In this document: positions 16,711 through 24,566 of the stretch, piece by piece
Layout: every line of letters starts with the position of its first letter
How positions within the stretch are numbered: position 1 is the stretch's first letter
Assembly: GCF_000153345.1 (NCBI RefSeq)
Contig: NZ_CH724126.1
Location: 532,493 to 596,492 of the forward strand
Source: Neptuniibacter caesariensis
GTDB taxonomy: Bacteria > Pseudomonadota > Gammaproteobacteria > Pseudomonadales > Balneatricaceae
Direction: 5' to 3'
Length of the DNA stretch: 64,000 nt
Made by a program: the position numbers and the translations under genes
The notes under the pieces: generated by a model
What the model saw: only the letters and a program-made list of their open reading frames with translations
Told to the model about the DNA's origin: nothing
Database searches by the model: none

Positions 16711-17621
16711 TGCAAAGGATACGAACAGAAAACTGGTACAACACCCCACAAGGTGAAAGTCGTGGGTATATTGATCCATTCTCTTTGCGTGAACTGTGGT
16801 TTCATACGGGGACGGCGTGTAACTTACAGTGCCCATTTTGCCTGGAAGGGTCAGGCCCCGGAGATAATCGTCTTGAGCTGGTCAAATTTGATGATGTGAA
16901 ACCTTATATTGATGAAGCCCTTGAGTTAGGTGTGGAACAGTTTTCTTTTACCGGCGGTGAGCCTTTTCTGGCTAAACAGCTCGTTAAAATACTGGCTTAT
17001 GCCGCACAGTATAAGCCATGCATGGTACTGACCAATGGCACAGAGGCGCTTCAGCAGAGAATGGAAGAGGTAAAAAGCCTCTTGGAATGCCCCAATCAGA
17101 TTAGTTTTCGAGTGAGCATCGATAAGCCTTCTGCCGAAGCGCATGATGCCGGTCGTGGTGAAGGGAACTTTCTCAAGGCGTTAACCGGTCTGAAGATGCT
17201 TTATGATGCTGGGTTTAATGTCTCAGTTGCTCGGCATATGGATAAAGATGAAAACAGATCAGAAGTCGATGCTTTATATTCGGCGTTGTTTACCGAGCAT
17301 GGCCTTCCTGCAGATCTTAATATTGTCGCTTTCCCCGATTTTGCTACCCCAGGTAGTTTGCCCCAGGTTCCCCTGGTCACTACGGCATGTATGACGACCT
17401 ACCAGACCGAAGAGAGTCGGAAAGATTTCATGTGCGCTTTCAGTAAGATGGTTGTTAAGAATAAAGGCCGTATGCGAGTTTATGCCTGTACGTTGGTGGA
17501 TGATGATGAAGAGTATGACCTGGGGGCGAGTCTTAGAGAGAGCCTTGAAGAGAGGATTAGTATGAAACATCATCGCTGCTATAGTTGTTTCGCTTACGGT
17601 GCGTCCTGTAGTGAAAGTTAA
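16710..17621 (+). CDS. Radical SAM enzyme of unknown substrate with Cys-rich C-terminus
   Basis: The 303-residue protein carries the radical SAM cluster motif C-x3-C-x2-C at Cys37, Cys41 and Cys44 (TACNLQCPFCLEG). FTGGEPFL (80-87) is the SAM-binding GGE motif, and SIDKP follows near 136. It therefore should cleave S-adenosylmethionine to a 5'-deoxyadenosyl radical. The last 77 residues contain six cysteines (227, 242, 260, 290, 293, 300), enough to bind one or two auxiliary iron-sulfur clusters. It does not look like the ArsS family, and I cannot name its substrate. AGGGG precedes the start by 8 bases, and the gene overlaps the upstream transferase by one base. The next gene encodes a methylthioadenosine-type phosphorylase. 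Confidence 0.85.
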   Translation: MQRIRTENWYNTPQGESRGYIDPFSLRELWFHTGTACNLQCPFCLEGSGPGDNRLELVKFDDVKPYIDEALELGVEQFSFTGGEPFLAKQLVKILAYAAQYKPCMVLTNGTEALQQRMEEVKSLLECPNQISFRVSIDKPSAEAHDAGRGEGNFLKALTGLKMLYDAGFNVSVARHMDKDENRSEVDALYSALFTEHGLPADLNIVAFPDFATPGSLPQVPLVTTACMTTYQTEESRKDFMCAFSKMVVKNKGRMRVYACTLVDDDEEYDLGASLRESLEERISMKHHRCYSCFAYGASCSES

Positions 17622-17668
17622 GCTGTGGTGGCTCGGGGTTTTGAGATAAAGATTTTAAGGAGAAAGTT

Positions 17669-18520
17669 GTGTTAGCAATTATTGGTGGTACCGGGATCTA
17701 TCAGCTAGAGGGGCTTGAAGTGATGGGTGAGCATGAACTTGAAACACCTTTCGGTTCACCATCGGCTGCTATTACACAGGGTAAAATGGCTGATCAGGAC
17801 CTGTTGTTTCTACCTCGCCACGGTCGTCGTCATGAGTTGTTGCCATCTGAGGTTAACTATCGGGCGAATATCTGGGCGTTAAAGAAACTCGGTGCAACGC
17901 AGGTGATCGGTCTATCTGCGGTGGGAAGCCTGCAGGAAGAGATCGCCCCAGGAGATCTGTCATTGCCGGATCAGTACTTTGATTTTGTTAAAGGTAATCG
18001 AGAGAAAACGTTTTTTGGTAATGGGCTGGCAGCGCATGTTTCTACAGCGGAACCTACCAGCAAATGCCTGGCTGATGGTCTAGAAAAGGCCGCTGAGAGT
18101 GTCGGGCAAAAAGTTCATAGAAACAAAACCTATGCTTGTGTTGATGGTCCGAGGCTTGGAACCCGTGCTGAGAGTTTTTTCCTGCGCGGGGCTGCGGGTT
18201 GTGATCTGGTTGGTATGACAAACGTTCCTGAAGTATTCCTCGCACGGGAAGCGCAGCTTTGTTACTGCACTATAGCTATTGCTACGGATTATGATTGCTG
18301 GCTGGATGACCCCGCCCAGCACGTGAGCGTTGAACAGGTTATCGCCCGTTATGGCGCGAGTCTGGAAAAAGCTAAGCAAGTATTAACGGCTTATATTACA
18401 CAAGGGAATTCATGTGCTGATGATTGCAGCTGTCGTAAGAGCTTGGCGAGTGCGGTGCTGACACCAAGAGAGGTGCTGAATGCTGAGCAATTGGAACTAT
18501 TGGAACTGCTAAGTGCCTGA
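17669..18520 (+). CDS. S-methyl-5'-thioadenosine phosphorylase-type enzyme
   Basis: This family splits the N-glycosidic bond of a 5'-modified adenosine with phosphate, releasing adenine and a 1-phosphate sugar. At 283 residues it equals eukaryotic MTAP. Visible are the phosphate-binding GGTGIY (6-11) and RHGRRH (50-55), the VNYRANIWALK run, the ribose-site MTNVPEV (183-189), and ATDYDCW with Asp207 and Asp209, which favours an adenine over a hypoxanthine base. Three cysteines near the end (249, 253, 255; a C-x3-C-x-C) are an unusual tail. The start is GTG with AAGGAGA six bases upstream. In this cluster it may act on a deoxyadenosyl product of the radical SAM enzyme, or simply recycle methylthioadenosine. 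Confidence 0.85.
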   Translation: MLAIIGGTGIYQLEGLEVMGEHELETPFGSPSAAITQGKMADQDLLFLPRHGRRHELLPSEVNYRANIWALKKLGATQVIGLSAVGSLQEEIAPGDLSLPDQYFDFVKGNREKTFFGNGLAAHVSTAEPTSKCLADGLEKAAESVGQKVHRNKTYACVDGPRLGTRAESFFLRGAAGCDLVGMTNVPEVFLAREAQLCYCTIAIATDYDCWLDDPAQHVSVEQVIARYGASLEKAKQVLTAYITQGNSCADDCSCRKSLASAVLTPREVLNAEQLELLELLSA

Positions 18521-19223
18521 CCCCTTCCTATCTGTAGTTATCCCTGTCGGCCCCGAGGAATCTGAAATTACTCGGGGCTTGATCGATGATCTGCACCTCC
18601 TGCCTCAGCACAGTGAAATTATCTTTGTGGGTTGTGACGAAAAGTCTCAGGCGGGTTTGAAGCGGTCTACCACCGATCGAATTAAAGCTTATTCCGTGCA
18701 ATGGGCATATGCCGAGCCGGGGCGAGCAAAGCAGATGAATGCAGGTGCTAAGCAGGCAGCTGGACAGTACATTTGGTTTCTGCACATTGATAGCCGCTTC
18801 TCTCCAAAGCTGATCGATACGCTTGTGGGGAATTTACGGTGCTATCCTGAGCGTTTGCACTATTGCCTGTTGGCATTTATGGATGATGGTCCCTCTAGCA
18901 TGGAGATGAATAGCTTAGGTGCTAATTTACGCTCTCTATGCCTGGGCGTGCCATTTGGTGATCAGGGGCTTCTTATTAGCAAGCAATTGTTTGCTGAGGT
19001 GGGAGGTTACCCGGAAACCGCACCCTATGGTGAAGATCATCTGTTCGTCTGGTACGCTCGACAGCATGGCATCAGGCTTAAATGTTGCCGAAGCAGGCTA
19101 CTGACCAGTGCTCGCAAATATAAGCGTAAAGGTTGGTTACCGCTTACGCTTTTGTACCAAAAATTATGGATAAAGCAGGCCTGGCCGGAATTTATTCGCC
19201 TGTTAAAAAAGCGCTATTTCTGA
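18513..19223 (+). CDS. Family 2 glycosyltransferase (TIGR04283 type)
   Basis: This 236-residue GT-A protein has SVVIPVGPE at the N-terminus, GRAKQMNAGA (70-79), HIDSRF in place of the usual DxD (91-96), FGDQGLL and GGYP. The GRAKQMNAGA and HxDS elements are characteristic of the TIGR04283 family, which occurs near radical SAM genes of arsenosugar loci. The start is a GTG that overlaps the end of the phosphorylase gene by 8 bases, so it is the last gene of the four-gene unit. It ends tail to tail with the TVP38 fusion, overlapping by 10 bases. The acceptor is not known. Confidence 0.82.
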   Translation: MPDPFLSVVIPVGPEESEITRGLIDDLHLLPQHSEIIFVGCDEKSQAGLKRSTTDRIKAYSVQWAYAEPGRAKQMNAGAKQAAGQYIWFLHIDSRFSPKLIDTLVGNLRCYPERLHYCLLAFMDDGPSSMEMNSLGANLRSLCLGVPFGDQGLLISKQLFAEVGGYPETAPYGEDHLFVWYARQHGIRLKCCRSRLLTSARKYKRKGWLPLTLLYQKLWIKQAWPEFIRLLKKRYF

Positions 19224-21352
19224 CCTCTCATCCAGTTATGGTATTTTTCTACCCAGCCTAGAAGTCCTTGAGGCGCATTGGCGCGTTTCCATTCGCCTGC
19301 TGTGTATTTGTTTGCCTCACTAAGAGTTGGGTAAATATGAATGGTGCCAAGAATTTTATTCAAGCCCAGGCCATGCTTCATCGCAGTAACATACTCTGTG
19401 ATTAGTTCGCCCGAATGTGGTCCGACAATCGTGGCTCCTAGAATACGGTCTTTGCCTGGCACCGTGAGGACTTTTACAAACCCATGGTTGTCACTATCTG
19501 CTATCGCTCTATCGAGTTCTTCCAGATCAAACCGGGTAACCTCATAGGCAATGTTTTGCTCTTTCGCTTCCAGTTCATTTAGTCCGACTCGGGCGACCTC
19601 TGGATCAGTAAAGGTGGCGGCTGGAATGACGGAGTAATCCACTTTGAATTTCTTAAACTTGCCAAACAGGGCGTTAACCGCAGCATACCAAGCCTGATGG
19701 GCTGCTGCATGGGTAAACTGATAAGGCCCTGCAACATCACCACAGGCGTATATATTTGGGTATTTAGTTTGTAAGTACTCGTTAACTTCAAGTGTTCCGT
19801 CAGCCTTGCTGGTTATGCCCAGATTATCCAGACCGAAACCTTCAATATTAGCCTGCCGGCCTGTCGCTATAAGCAGTTCATCGAAAGCAATCTCTTCAGT
19901 CTGCCCCTGATATTCGCATATCAGCAGTTTTTCCCCGTCACGTTCTACAAACTCCCGCATCTTTCTCTCAGGTAAAATTGATATACCTTCATCTTTGAAA
20001 CGAGCAGCGACCAGTTCAGATACATCCGAGTCCTCTTTAGGCATAATGTGCGAGCCGCGAAGAACGATGGATACCTGAGAGCCGAAACGGGCAAAACTCT
20101 GACTTAACTCACAGCCAATCGGTCCACCGCCCAGTACCAATAAACGCTTTGGCCGTTCGCGTATCTTCCAGAGGTTATCTGAAGTCAGCGGGGACATCGC
20201 TTCAATATTTTTAATCGCAGGAATTCGCGGTCGGGCGCCAGTGGCAATAACGATGTTCTTGGTTGTGATGATCTCGCCGTTGACCACCACCTCGTAAGGG
20301 TTAAGAATTTGAGCTGAGCCCTGAACACAGTCAACGCCTAAGCCTGTATAACGCTCGATAGAGTCATGTGGCTCAACAGTTTCAACTACCTTAGAAACCC
20401 GCTCCATCACCTCGGCAAAATTAAATTCGACCTCGCTTTTAGCGATGCCGTACTTCTCGCTATTTCGGCTCTCGGCGAGAAAACGTGCAGAGCGTATCAG
20501 CGCCTTGGAAGGTACGCATCCTGTGTTCAAACAGTCGCCCCCCATCTTGTGTTTTTCAATCAGGCTGACTTTGGCTTTAACAGCTGCGGCAATATAGGAG
20601 GTAACCAATCCGGCTGAACCTGCGCCTATGACAACGATATTTGTATCAAATTTTTCAGGCTTTTTTATGCCAGCATAGACTTTTCGCGCTTTAAGTAATT
20701 CGATCACTTTCTTGGCTATCAGAGGGAAAATACCCAGCAGGGTAAAGGACAATATAATTCCCGGAGATAAAATACCTGACAGGCTTTCGAGTTGACCAAG
20801 TTGAGTGCCGGCGTTTACGTAAACAATGGTGCCGGCAAACATGCCTAGCTGGCTCACCCAGTAGAATGTCCAGACCTTAATTGAGGTTAAGCCCATGCCG
20901 AGGTTGATAACGAAGAATGGGAAAATGGGCACCAGGCGTAGCGTGAAGAGATAGAAGGCACCTTCGCGCTTTACGCCTTCATTAATAGATTCAAGTTGTT
21001 TGCCAAAACGCTGTTGAATGGAATCTCTGAGTAAGAAACGTGAAAAGAGGAAGGCTAAGGTGGCTCCAAGGGTGCTGGCAAACGAAATAATGATTAACCC
21101 GGTCCATAGACCAAACAATGCGCCACCCACGAGTGTCATGATTGTTGCGCCGGGCAGTGAAAGTCCTGTCACAAGTACATAAATGGCAAAGAAAATTGCA
21201 ATGGTTAATACAGGATTAGCCTGGTAATAATCCGCGAAAGCCTGCTGGTTATCTTTAATATATTCCAGACTAAAAAACTGACCCAGGTCGAACATAAAAA
21301 AAGAAACGACTGCAAGGAATAGAATGGAGATCAGAGCGAGTTTTTTGTTCAT
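19214..21352 (-). CDS. TVP38/TMEM64 membrane domain fused to FAD-dependent disulfide oxidoreductase
   Basis: Residues 1 to about 225 form a DedA/TVP38-type membrane domain (several helices; central LFGLWTGLIIISFASTLGAT and the FFVINLGMG loop). From about 235 the protein is a class I pyridine-nucleotide disulfide oxidoreductase: FAD motif VVIGAGSAGLVTSY, redox-active GGDCLNTGCVPSKAL (C-x4-C, near 270-285), NAD motif VLGGGPIGCELS, ATGR, and a dimerisation domain ending in HIYPTLSEAN. It resembles mercuric reductase or lipoamide dehydrogenase but lacks the paired C-terminal cysteines of MerA. The His-Tyr-Pro-Thr stretch supports a full-length reductase. Such fusions are known in marine bacteria; the substrate is not. 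It faces the transferase cluster, overlapping by 10 bases. Confidence 0.9.
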   Translation of the reverse strand: MNKKLALISILFLAVVSFFMFDLGQFFSLEYIKDNQQAFADYYQANPVLTIAIFFAIYVLVTGLSLPGATIMTLVGGALFGLWTGLIIISFASTLGATLAFLFSRFLLRDSIQQRFGKQLESINEGVKREGAFYLFTLRLVPIFPFFVINLGMGLTSIKVWTFYWVSQLGMFAGTIVYVNAGTQLGQLESLSGILSPGIILSFTLLGIFPLIAKKVIELLKARKVYAGIKKPEKFDTNIVVIGAGSAGLVTSYIAAAVKAKVSLIEKHKMGGDCLNTGCVPSKALIRSARFLAESRNSEKYGIAKSEVEFNFAEVMERVSKVVETVEPHDSIERYTGLGVDCVQGSAQILNPYEVVVNGEIITTKNIVIATGARPRIPAIKNIEAMSPLTSDNLWKIRERPKRLLVLGGGPIGCELSQSFARFGSQVSIVLRGSHIMPKEDSDVSELVAARFKDEGISILPERKMREFVERDGEKLLICEYQGQTEEIAFDELLIATGRQANIEGFGLDNLGITSKADGTLEVNEYLQTKYPNIYACGDVAGPYQFTHAAAHQAWYAAVNALFGKFKKFKVDYSVIPAATFTDPEVARVGLNELEAKEQNIAYEVTRFDLEELDRAIADSDNHGFVKVLTVPGKDRILGATIVGPHSGELITEYVTAMKHGLGLNKILGTIHIYPTLSEANKYTAGEWKRANAPQGLLGWVEKYHNWMRGQK

Positions 21353-21423
21353 ACCATCAGTGCCAGTTGATAAAGCGGAGTTGAGATCTTAGTCCAAAGC
21401 GTATCGACTAAGTTCAATTATTC

Positions 21424-22227
21424 TCAAAGATACTGATCAATTCCCTGCACAGCTTTTTTCTTATCGCTATTGATTACATCCTGTAATCTCTGCCAGTTTT
21501 CCTGCTCCTGAGAGCGGTCATGCTCTTTATGCCACAAGTGCAAAACCGTGGTGGCCAGGCGCCCATTGAGCCTGCAAACATTGTTGCGTAGTAGTCTTAT
21601 GACGAGATCAGAATCTTCATATCCCCAGCCAATGAAAGCTTCGTCTAACCCGTTTGCTTTAATCAGGTCAGTTTTCCATACCCCTAGGTTGCAGCTCTTA
21701 ACTCCCTGCCATTTTTGACTGTTCCTTTTTCTAAGTGGGCCTAGCGGAATGTATCTAAGGGGCCATGTTCTATTTATTTGATCTTCCTTGAAGCGTTTTG
21801 CGGGCCAGCATTCAGCTTCAATTTGTTCGGCAAGTAACTCTGTGGTAAATGACTCGGTCAATAAGGCCCTGTTACCTGCTACAAAGTAGCCAGGGGTTGC
21901 TAGTTTCTGGTGTCGTTTGATGAAATCGGGACGAAGTAGGCAGTCGCCATCCAGAAAGATCAGATAGTCTCCACTGGCTGCAGCGGCTGCTTTATTTCTG
22001 ATACGAGCCGCTTGAAACCCATCATCTTCCTGCCATATGTGCTTAACAGCAAAGGGGGCTTTATGCTGCCATTTGGAGATAAGGTCGCGAGTTTCTGAGC
22101 GTGAACCATCATCGGCAATAACAACTTCAGATGGAAGAAGCTGCTGATTGCTAACCGAGCGTAAAACAGCGTCGAGTGCTTCAGGCCAGTTATAGGTTGT
22201 TATGATCAGGGATATTTCAGCGTTCAT
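21424..22227 (-). CDS. Family 2 glycosyltransferase, LPS region
   Basis: The 267-residue protein has a GT-A fold: SLIITTYNWPEALD start, VIADDGS, FLDGDCLLRP (DxD-like metal site) and the C-terminal galactosyltransferase-like motif WGYEDSDLVIRL (acid residues of the catalytic base). It overlaps the WaaE-type gene by 11 bases and is the last gene of an eight-gene minus-strand run of LPS genes. It probably transfers a sugar to the lipopolysaccharide core or another surface glycan. Donor and acceptor cannot be told from sequence. Confidence 0.82.
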   Translation of the reverse strand: MNAEISLIITTYNWPEALDAVLRSVSNQQLLPSEVVIADDGSRSETRDLISKWQHKAPFAVKHIWQEDDGFQAARIRNKAAAAASGDYLIFLDGDCLLRPDFIKRHQKLATPGYFVAGNRALLTESFTTELLAEQIEAECWPAKRFKEDQINRTWPLRYIPLGPLRKRNSQKWQGVKSCNLGVWKTDLIKANGLDEAFIGWGYEDSDLVIRLLRNNVCRLNGRLATTVLHLWHKEHDRSQEQENWQRLQDVINSDKKKAVQGIDQYL

Positions 22228-22975
22228 TCTGTTTCCCTTGTTCGCATAACAAAGCTAGCTTTGCGTATTTATAATAGGTTCCTTCAGCGTTAGAGATTGC
22301 CAGCATTAAACCATGTTTGCCATCTAGAAACCCTCTGCGAATAAGGTAGGTACGAATGAAGGACCAGAACCCTTTGTATATAGCTTTACCGACAGTAGCT
22401 TTTTTGCCGCGAGCATAGAGTTGCTGAGCACCTAGCGTGGAATAATGATCAACTTTGCTAAGCACTTGTTCGAGATTGCTGAAAGAGTAGTGAAGAAGCG
22501 GTTCAGACAGCTTCCCCTCACTGCCTTTTACGACTACTTTTTCATGAACTTTGTCGTCAGTAAATCGGCTCTGAGCTTTTTTGAACAGGCGTAATACATA
22601 GTCTGGATACCAACCCGCATGGTCAATGAAACGTCCACAATACTGGGATCGTCTGGGGATCAAATACCCATCATGTGAACCATTCTTGACGGTTTCTATA
22701 ATTTCCCGCATCAATTCATCTGAAACCCGTTCATCCGCATCAATTGAAAATACCCAGTCATGCGATGCTTGTTGTAATGCACGATTCTTCTGCGGGCCAA
22801 AGCCTGGCCAGTCCGTGTCTACCAGTTTGCAGTTAGCATAGCCTCGACAGATCTCTTGCGTACCATCATTGCTTCCAGAGTCTACAACGATGATTTCATC
22901 GGCCCAGGAAACTGAATTGAGGCAGTCCTGGATGTTGTTCGCTTCATTTTTGGTAATAATGATGACTGAAATCAT
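22217..22975 (-). CDS. WaaE/KdtX-like family 2 glycosyltransferase
   Basis: The 252-residue protein has the pattern of WaaE (KdtX) core glycosyltransferases: SVIIITKNEANNIQDCLNSV at the start, VVDSGSNDGT, DWPGFGPQKNRAL, and FSIDADERVS as the DxD metal site. It continues with GRFIDHAGWYPDYVLRLF and DKVHEKV. In Klebsiella and Serratia, WaaE adds glucose to the first heptose of the inner core. The same role here is likely but not proven. It overlaps its downstream neighbour and follows the polysaccharide deacetylase by 17 bp in the operon. The HEK and SID motifs are intact, so it should be active. Confidence 0.86.
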   Translation of the reverse strand: MISVIIITKNEANNIQDCLNSVSWADEIIVVDSGSNDGTQEICRGYANCKLVDTDWPGFGPQKNRALQQASHDWVFSIDADERVSDELMREIIETVKNGSHDGYLIPRRSQYCGRFIDHAGWYPDYVLRLFKKAQSRFTDDKVHEKVVVKGSEGKLSEPLLHYSFSNLEQVLSKVDHYSTLGAQQLYARGKKATVGKAIYKGFWSFIRTYLIRRGFLDGKHGLMLAISNAEGTYYKYAKLALLCEQGKQNER

Positions 22976-22992
22976 ATCTCTCGACTCAGGTG

Positions 22993-23718
22993 CTAGCCAC
23001 GCTTATCTTCATAATTAGATAAACATTTCAATAGAAAAAGGTGTGGTAATGTGTGATGAACTACGGGAATACGTGGTAATTCAAGTGATGGGCTTTCAAT
23101 CGGTATAACCCTGCCACGTTTCATGGTGGTTGATGTTGTAAACCCAGCTGCACGAGTGGCTTCAATAACACTTTTATTATATTTGCCATATGGATAGCAA
23201 AAATGCTCTACAGGGTAGTCGAATAGTGTTTCCAGAGTTTGCTTAGAGCCAATAATTTCGCGAGTAAGTTCTTCAGGTGCGCAGGTTGTTAGGTCAACAT
23301 GATGTTCAGAATGAGCGCCGATATCCATACCCGCACTTAGCCAGCTGAAAACTTCATTCTCAGTCATCAGCTCATTTCGGGCAATCCCTTTATCTTCGTC
23401 CCAATCATTATACTGCCCGAGCTTATTACTAATCAGGTAGCAGGTTGCGGAGAAACCTAGCTTAGTAAGAACAGGAAGGGCATCGTTTAGGTTGTTGCGA
23501 TAGCCATCGTCAAAGGTGAGACCTACAACCTTACCTACTTTTTCCCCAGTAAGGTATGGGTGAAGATCCTTCATGCTTAGCCCTTTATAGCCAAGCACCT
23601 TTAACATTCTCATTTGTAAAGCAAAGCGTTTAGGTGGCACGTGCAGAGAGCGCATGACCGAATCTTTGGGTACCTTGGTAATGCTGTGGTACATCAAAAT
23701 TGGAATTTTATGACTCAT
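22993..23718 (-). CDS. Polysaccharide deacetylase family protein
   Basis: This 241-residue NodB-homology protein probably removes N- or O-acetyl groups from a surface glycan. The metal-binding motifs are visible: TFDDGY (near residue 70) and the two-histidine GAHSEHHVDL (near 135), then FCYPYGKYN and a late RIPVVHH. It starts ILMYHSI, a common N-terminus for NodB-type deacetylases. No signal peptide or membrane segment is evident, so it may act in the cytoplasm on a lipid-linked or nascent sugar. It overlaps the upstream transferase by 4 bases (ATGA), which suggests that it acts in the same pathway of LPS core assembly. Confidence 0.84.
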   Translation of the reverse strand: MSHKIPILMYHSITKVPKDSVMRSLHVPPKRFALQMRMLKVLGYKGLSMKDLHPYLTGEKVGKVVGLTFDDGYRNNLNDALPVLTKLGFSATCYLISNKLGQYNDWDEDKGIARNELMTENEVFSWLSAGMDIGAHSEHHVDLTTCAPEELTREIIGSKQTLETLFDYPVEHFCYPYGKYNKSVIEATRAAGFTTSTTMKRGRVIPIESPSLELPRIPVVHHTLPHLFLLKCLSNYEDKRG

Positions 23719-24566
23719 GCTTTCTTCCGCTTGTTTAGCTTCTGTTTGATAATGGTTAAAGGGCCCCGCTTCAGCTTGACCGCGCAGGCATTGGTGAGTT
23801 GTTCTGCAAAAGTTTTGCCGCTATTTTCCCGGAAAAAACAACGTAAAACTGATTCAGCATGAGCCTTTTTCCCTGATGTAGAGTAGTGCGAAACAAACTC
23901 TTTACCCTCAACCAGCGAGTATTGAGTTTGTAATGCCTCGGCAAGAGCAAATTGCTCAATCGTATGTATGTCGGTCTCGTGCATGAGTGCCAGCATTAGC
24001 TCATCCGCATAGTCCAGCATGTTAAACATTGATGGGCGTAAACCAATCATCAATGACCCCCACATCGTGGAGGTGCTGGACAATGAGTAGGTGCCAAAAT
24101 TTGGCAGTTGTAGCGTTTTGTTAGCCATGCCGTCTTGCAGAAGTGAAAACTTTTTCTTCTTATTGACGTTACCTTCATTTAAGAACATCAGTGCCTGATT
24201 GTCCTTAATTAGCCCAAAGAGTTGATTGGCATTTTGGGTGAAATAGGTATCGGCATCTATAAACAGTAGCTTGCTGTTTTCAGCAAACTCATAGTTCTCT
24301 GTAATGTAACGCATCCCTCGGTTCTTGATGCGAAAGTGGTACTTCCCATCCATTGACCAGGCATTCTGCATCGCTTCTGTTATGCGTGCTGCCTCGACAG
24401 GGTAGCCCTCAAATAAATCAGGCTTTTCTGTCAGAACAATAATTTTAGGTGGGGTATCACTAGAGGCTAAACTATTCAGAAACGAGAGGATGCTGAATTT
24501 CGCCCCGTTGTAATAAACCTCATCTTCGCCATATACGATATACAGAAGTACCTGTTGATCACTCAT
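23715..24566 (-). CDS. GT-A glycosyltransferase-like protein, LPS region
   Basis: The 283-residue protein has a beta-strand-rich N-terminus (VLLYIVYGEDEVYYNG), then LLFIDADTYF, a DxD motif of GT8-like type that binds metal and nucleotide sugar. The pattern FGTYSLSSTSTMWGSLMIGL follows. The C-terminus is basic (KQKLNKRKKA), which would suit contact with the membrane surface. I do not recognise a specific family. It overlaps the O-antigen-ligase-like gene by 8 bases and the deacetylase by 4, so all three are likely translated together. A role in LPS core synthesis is inferred from its place. Confidence 0.68.
   Translation of the reverse strand: MSDQQVLLYIVYGEDEVYYNGAKFSILSFLNSLASSDTPPKIIVLTEKPDLFEGYPVEAARITEAMQNAWSMDGKYHFRIKNRGMRYITENYEFAENSKLLFIDADTYFTQNANQLFGLIKDNQALMFLNEGNVNKKKKFSLLQDGMANKTLQLPNFGTYSLSSTSTMWGSLMIGLRPSMFNMLDYADELMLALMHETDIHTIEQFALAEALQTQYSLVEGKEFVSHYSTSGKKAHAESVLRCFFRENSGKTFAEQLTNACAVKLKRGPLTIIKQKLNKRKKA

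Noticed and set aside
16710-17621. ArsS arsenosugar radical SAM protein
   Set aside because: The N-terminal CNLQCPFCLEG context and the C-terminal cysteine pattern differ from the ArsS family as I know it, and no ArsM lies near.
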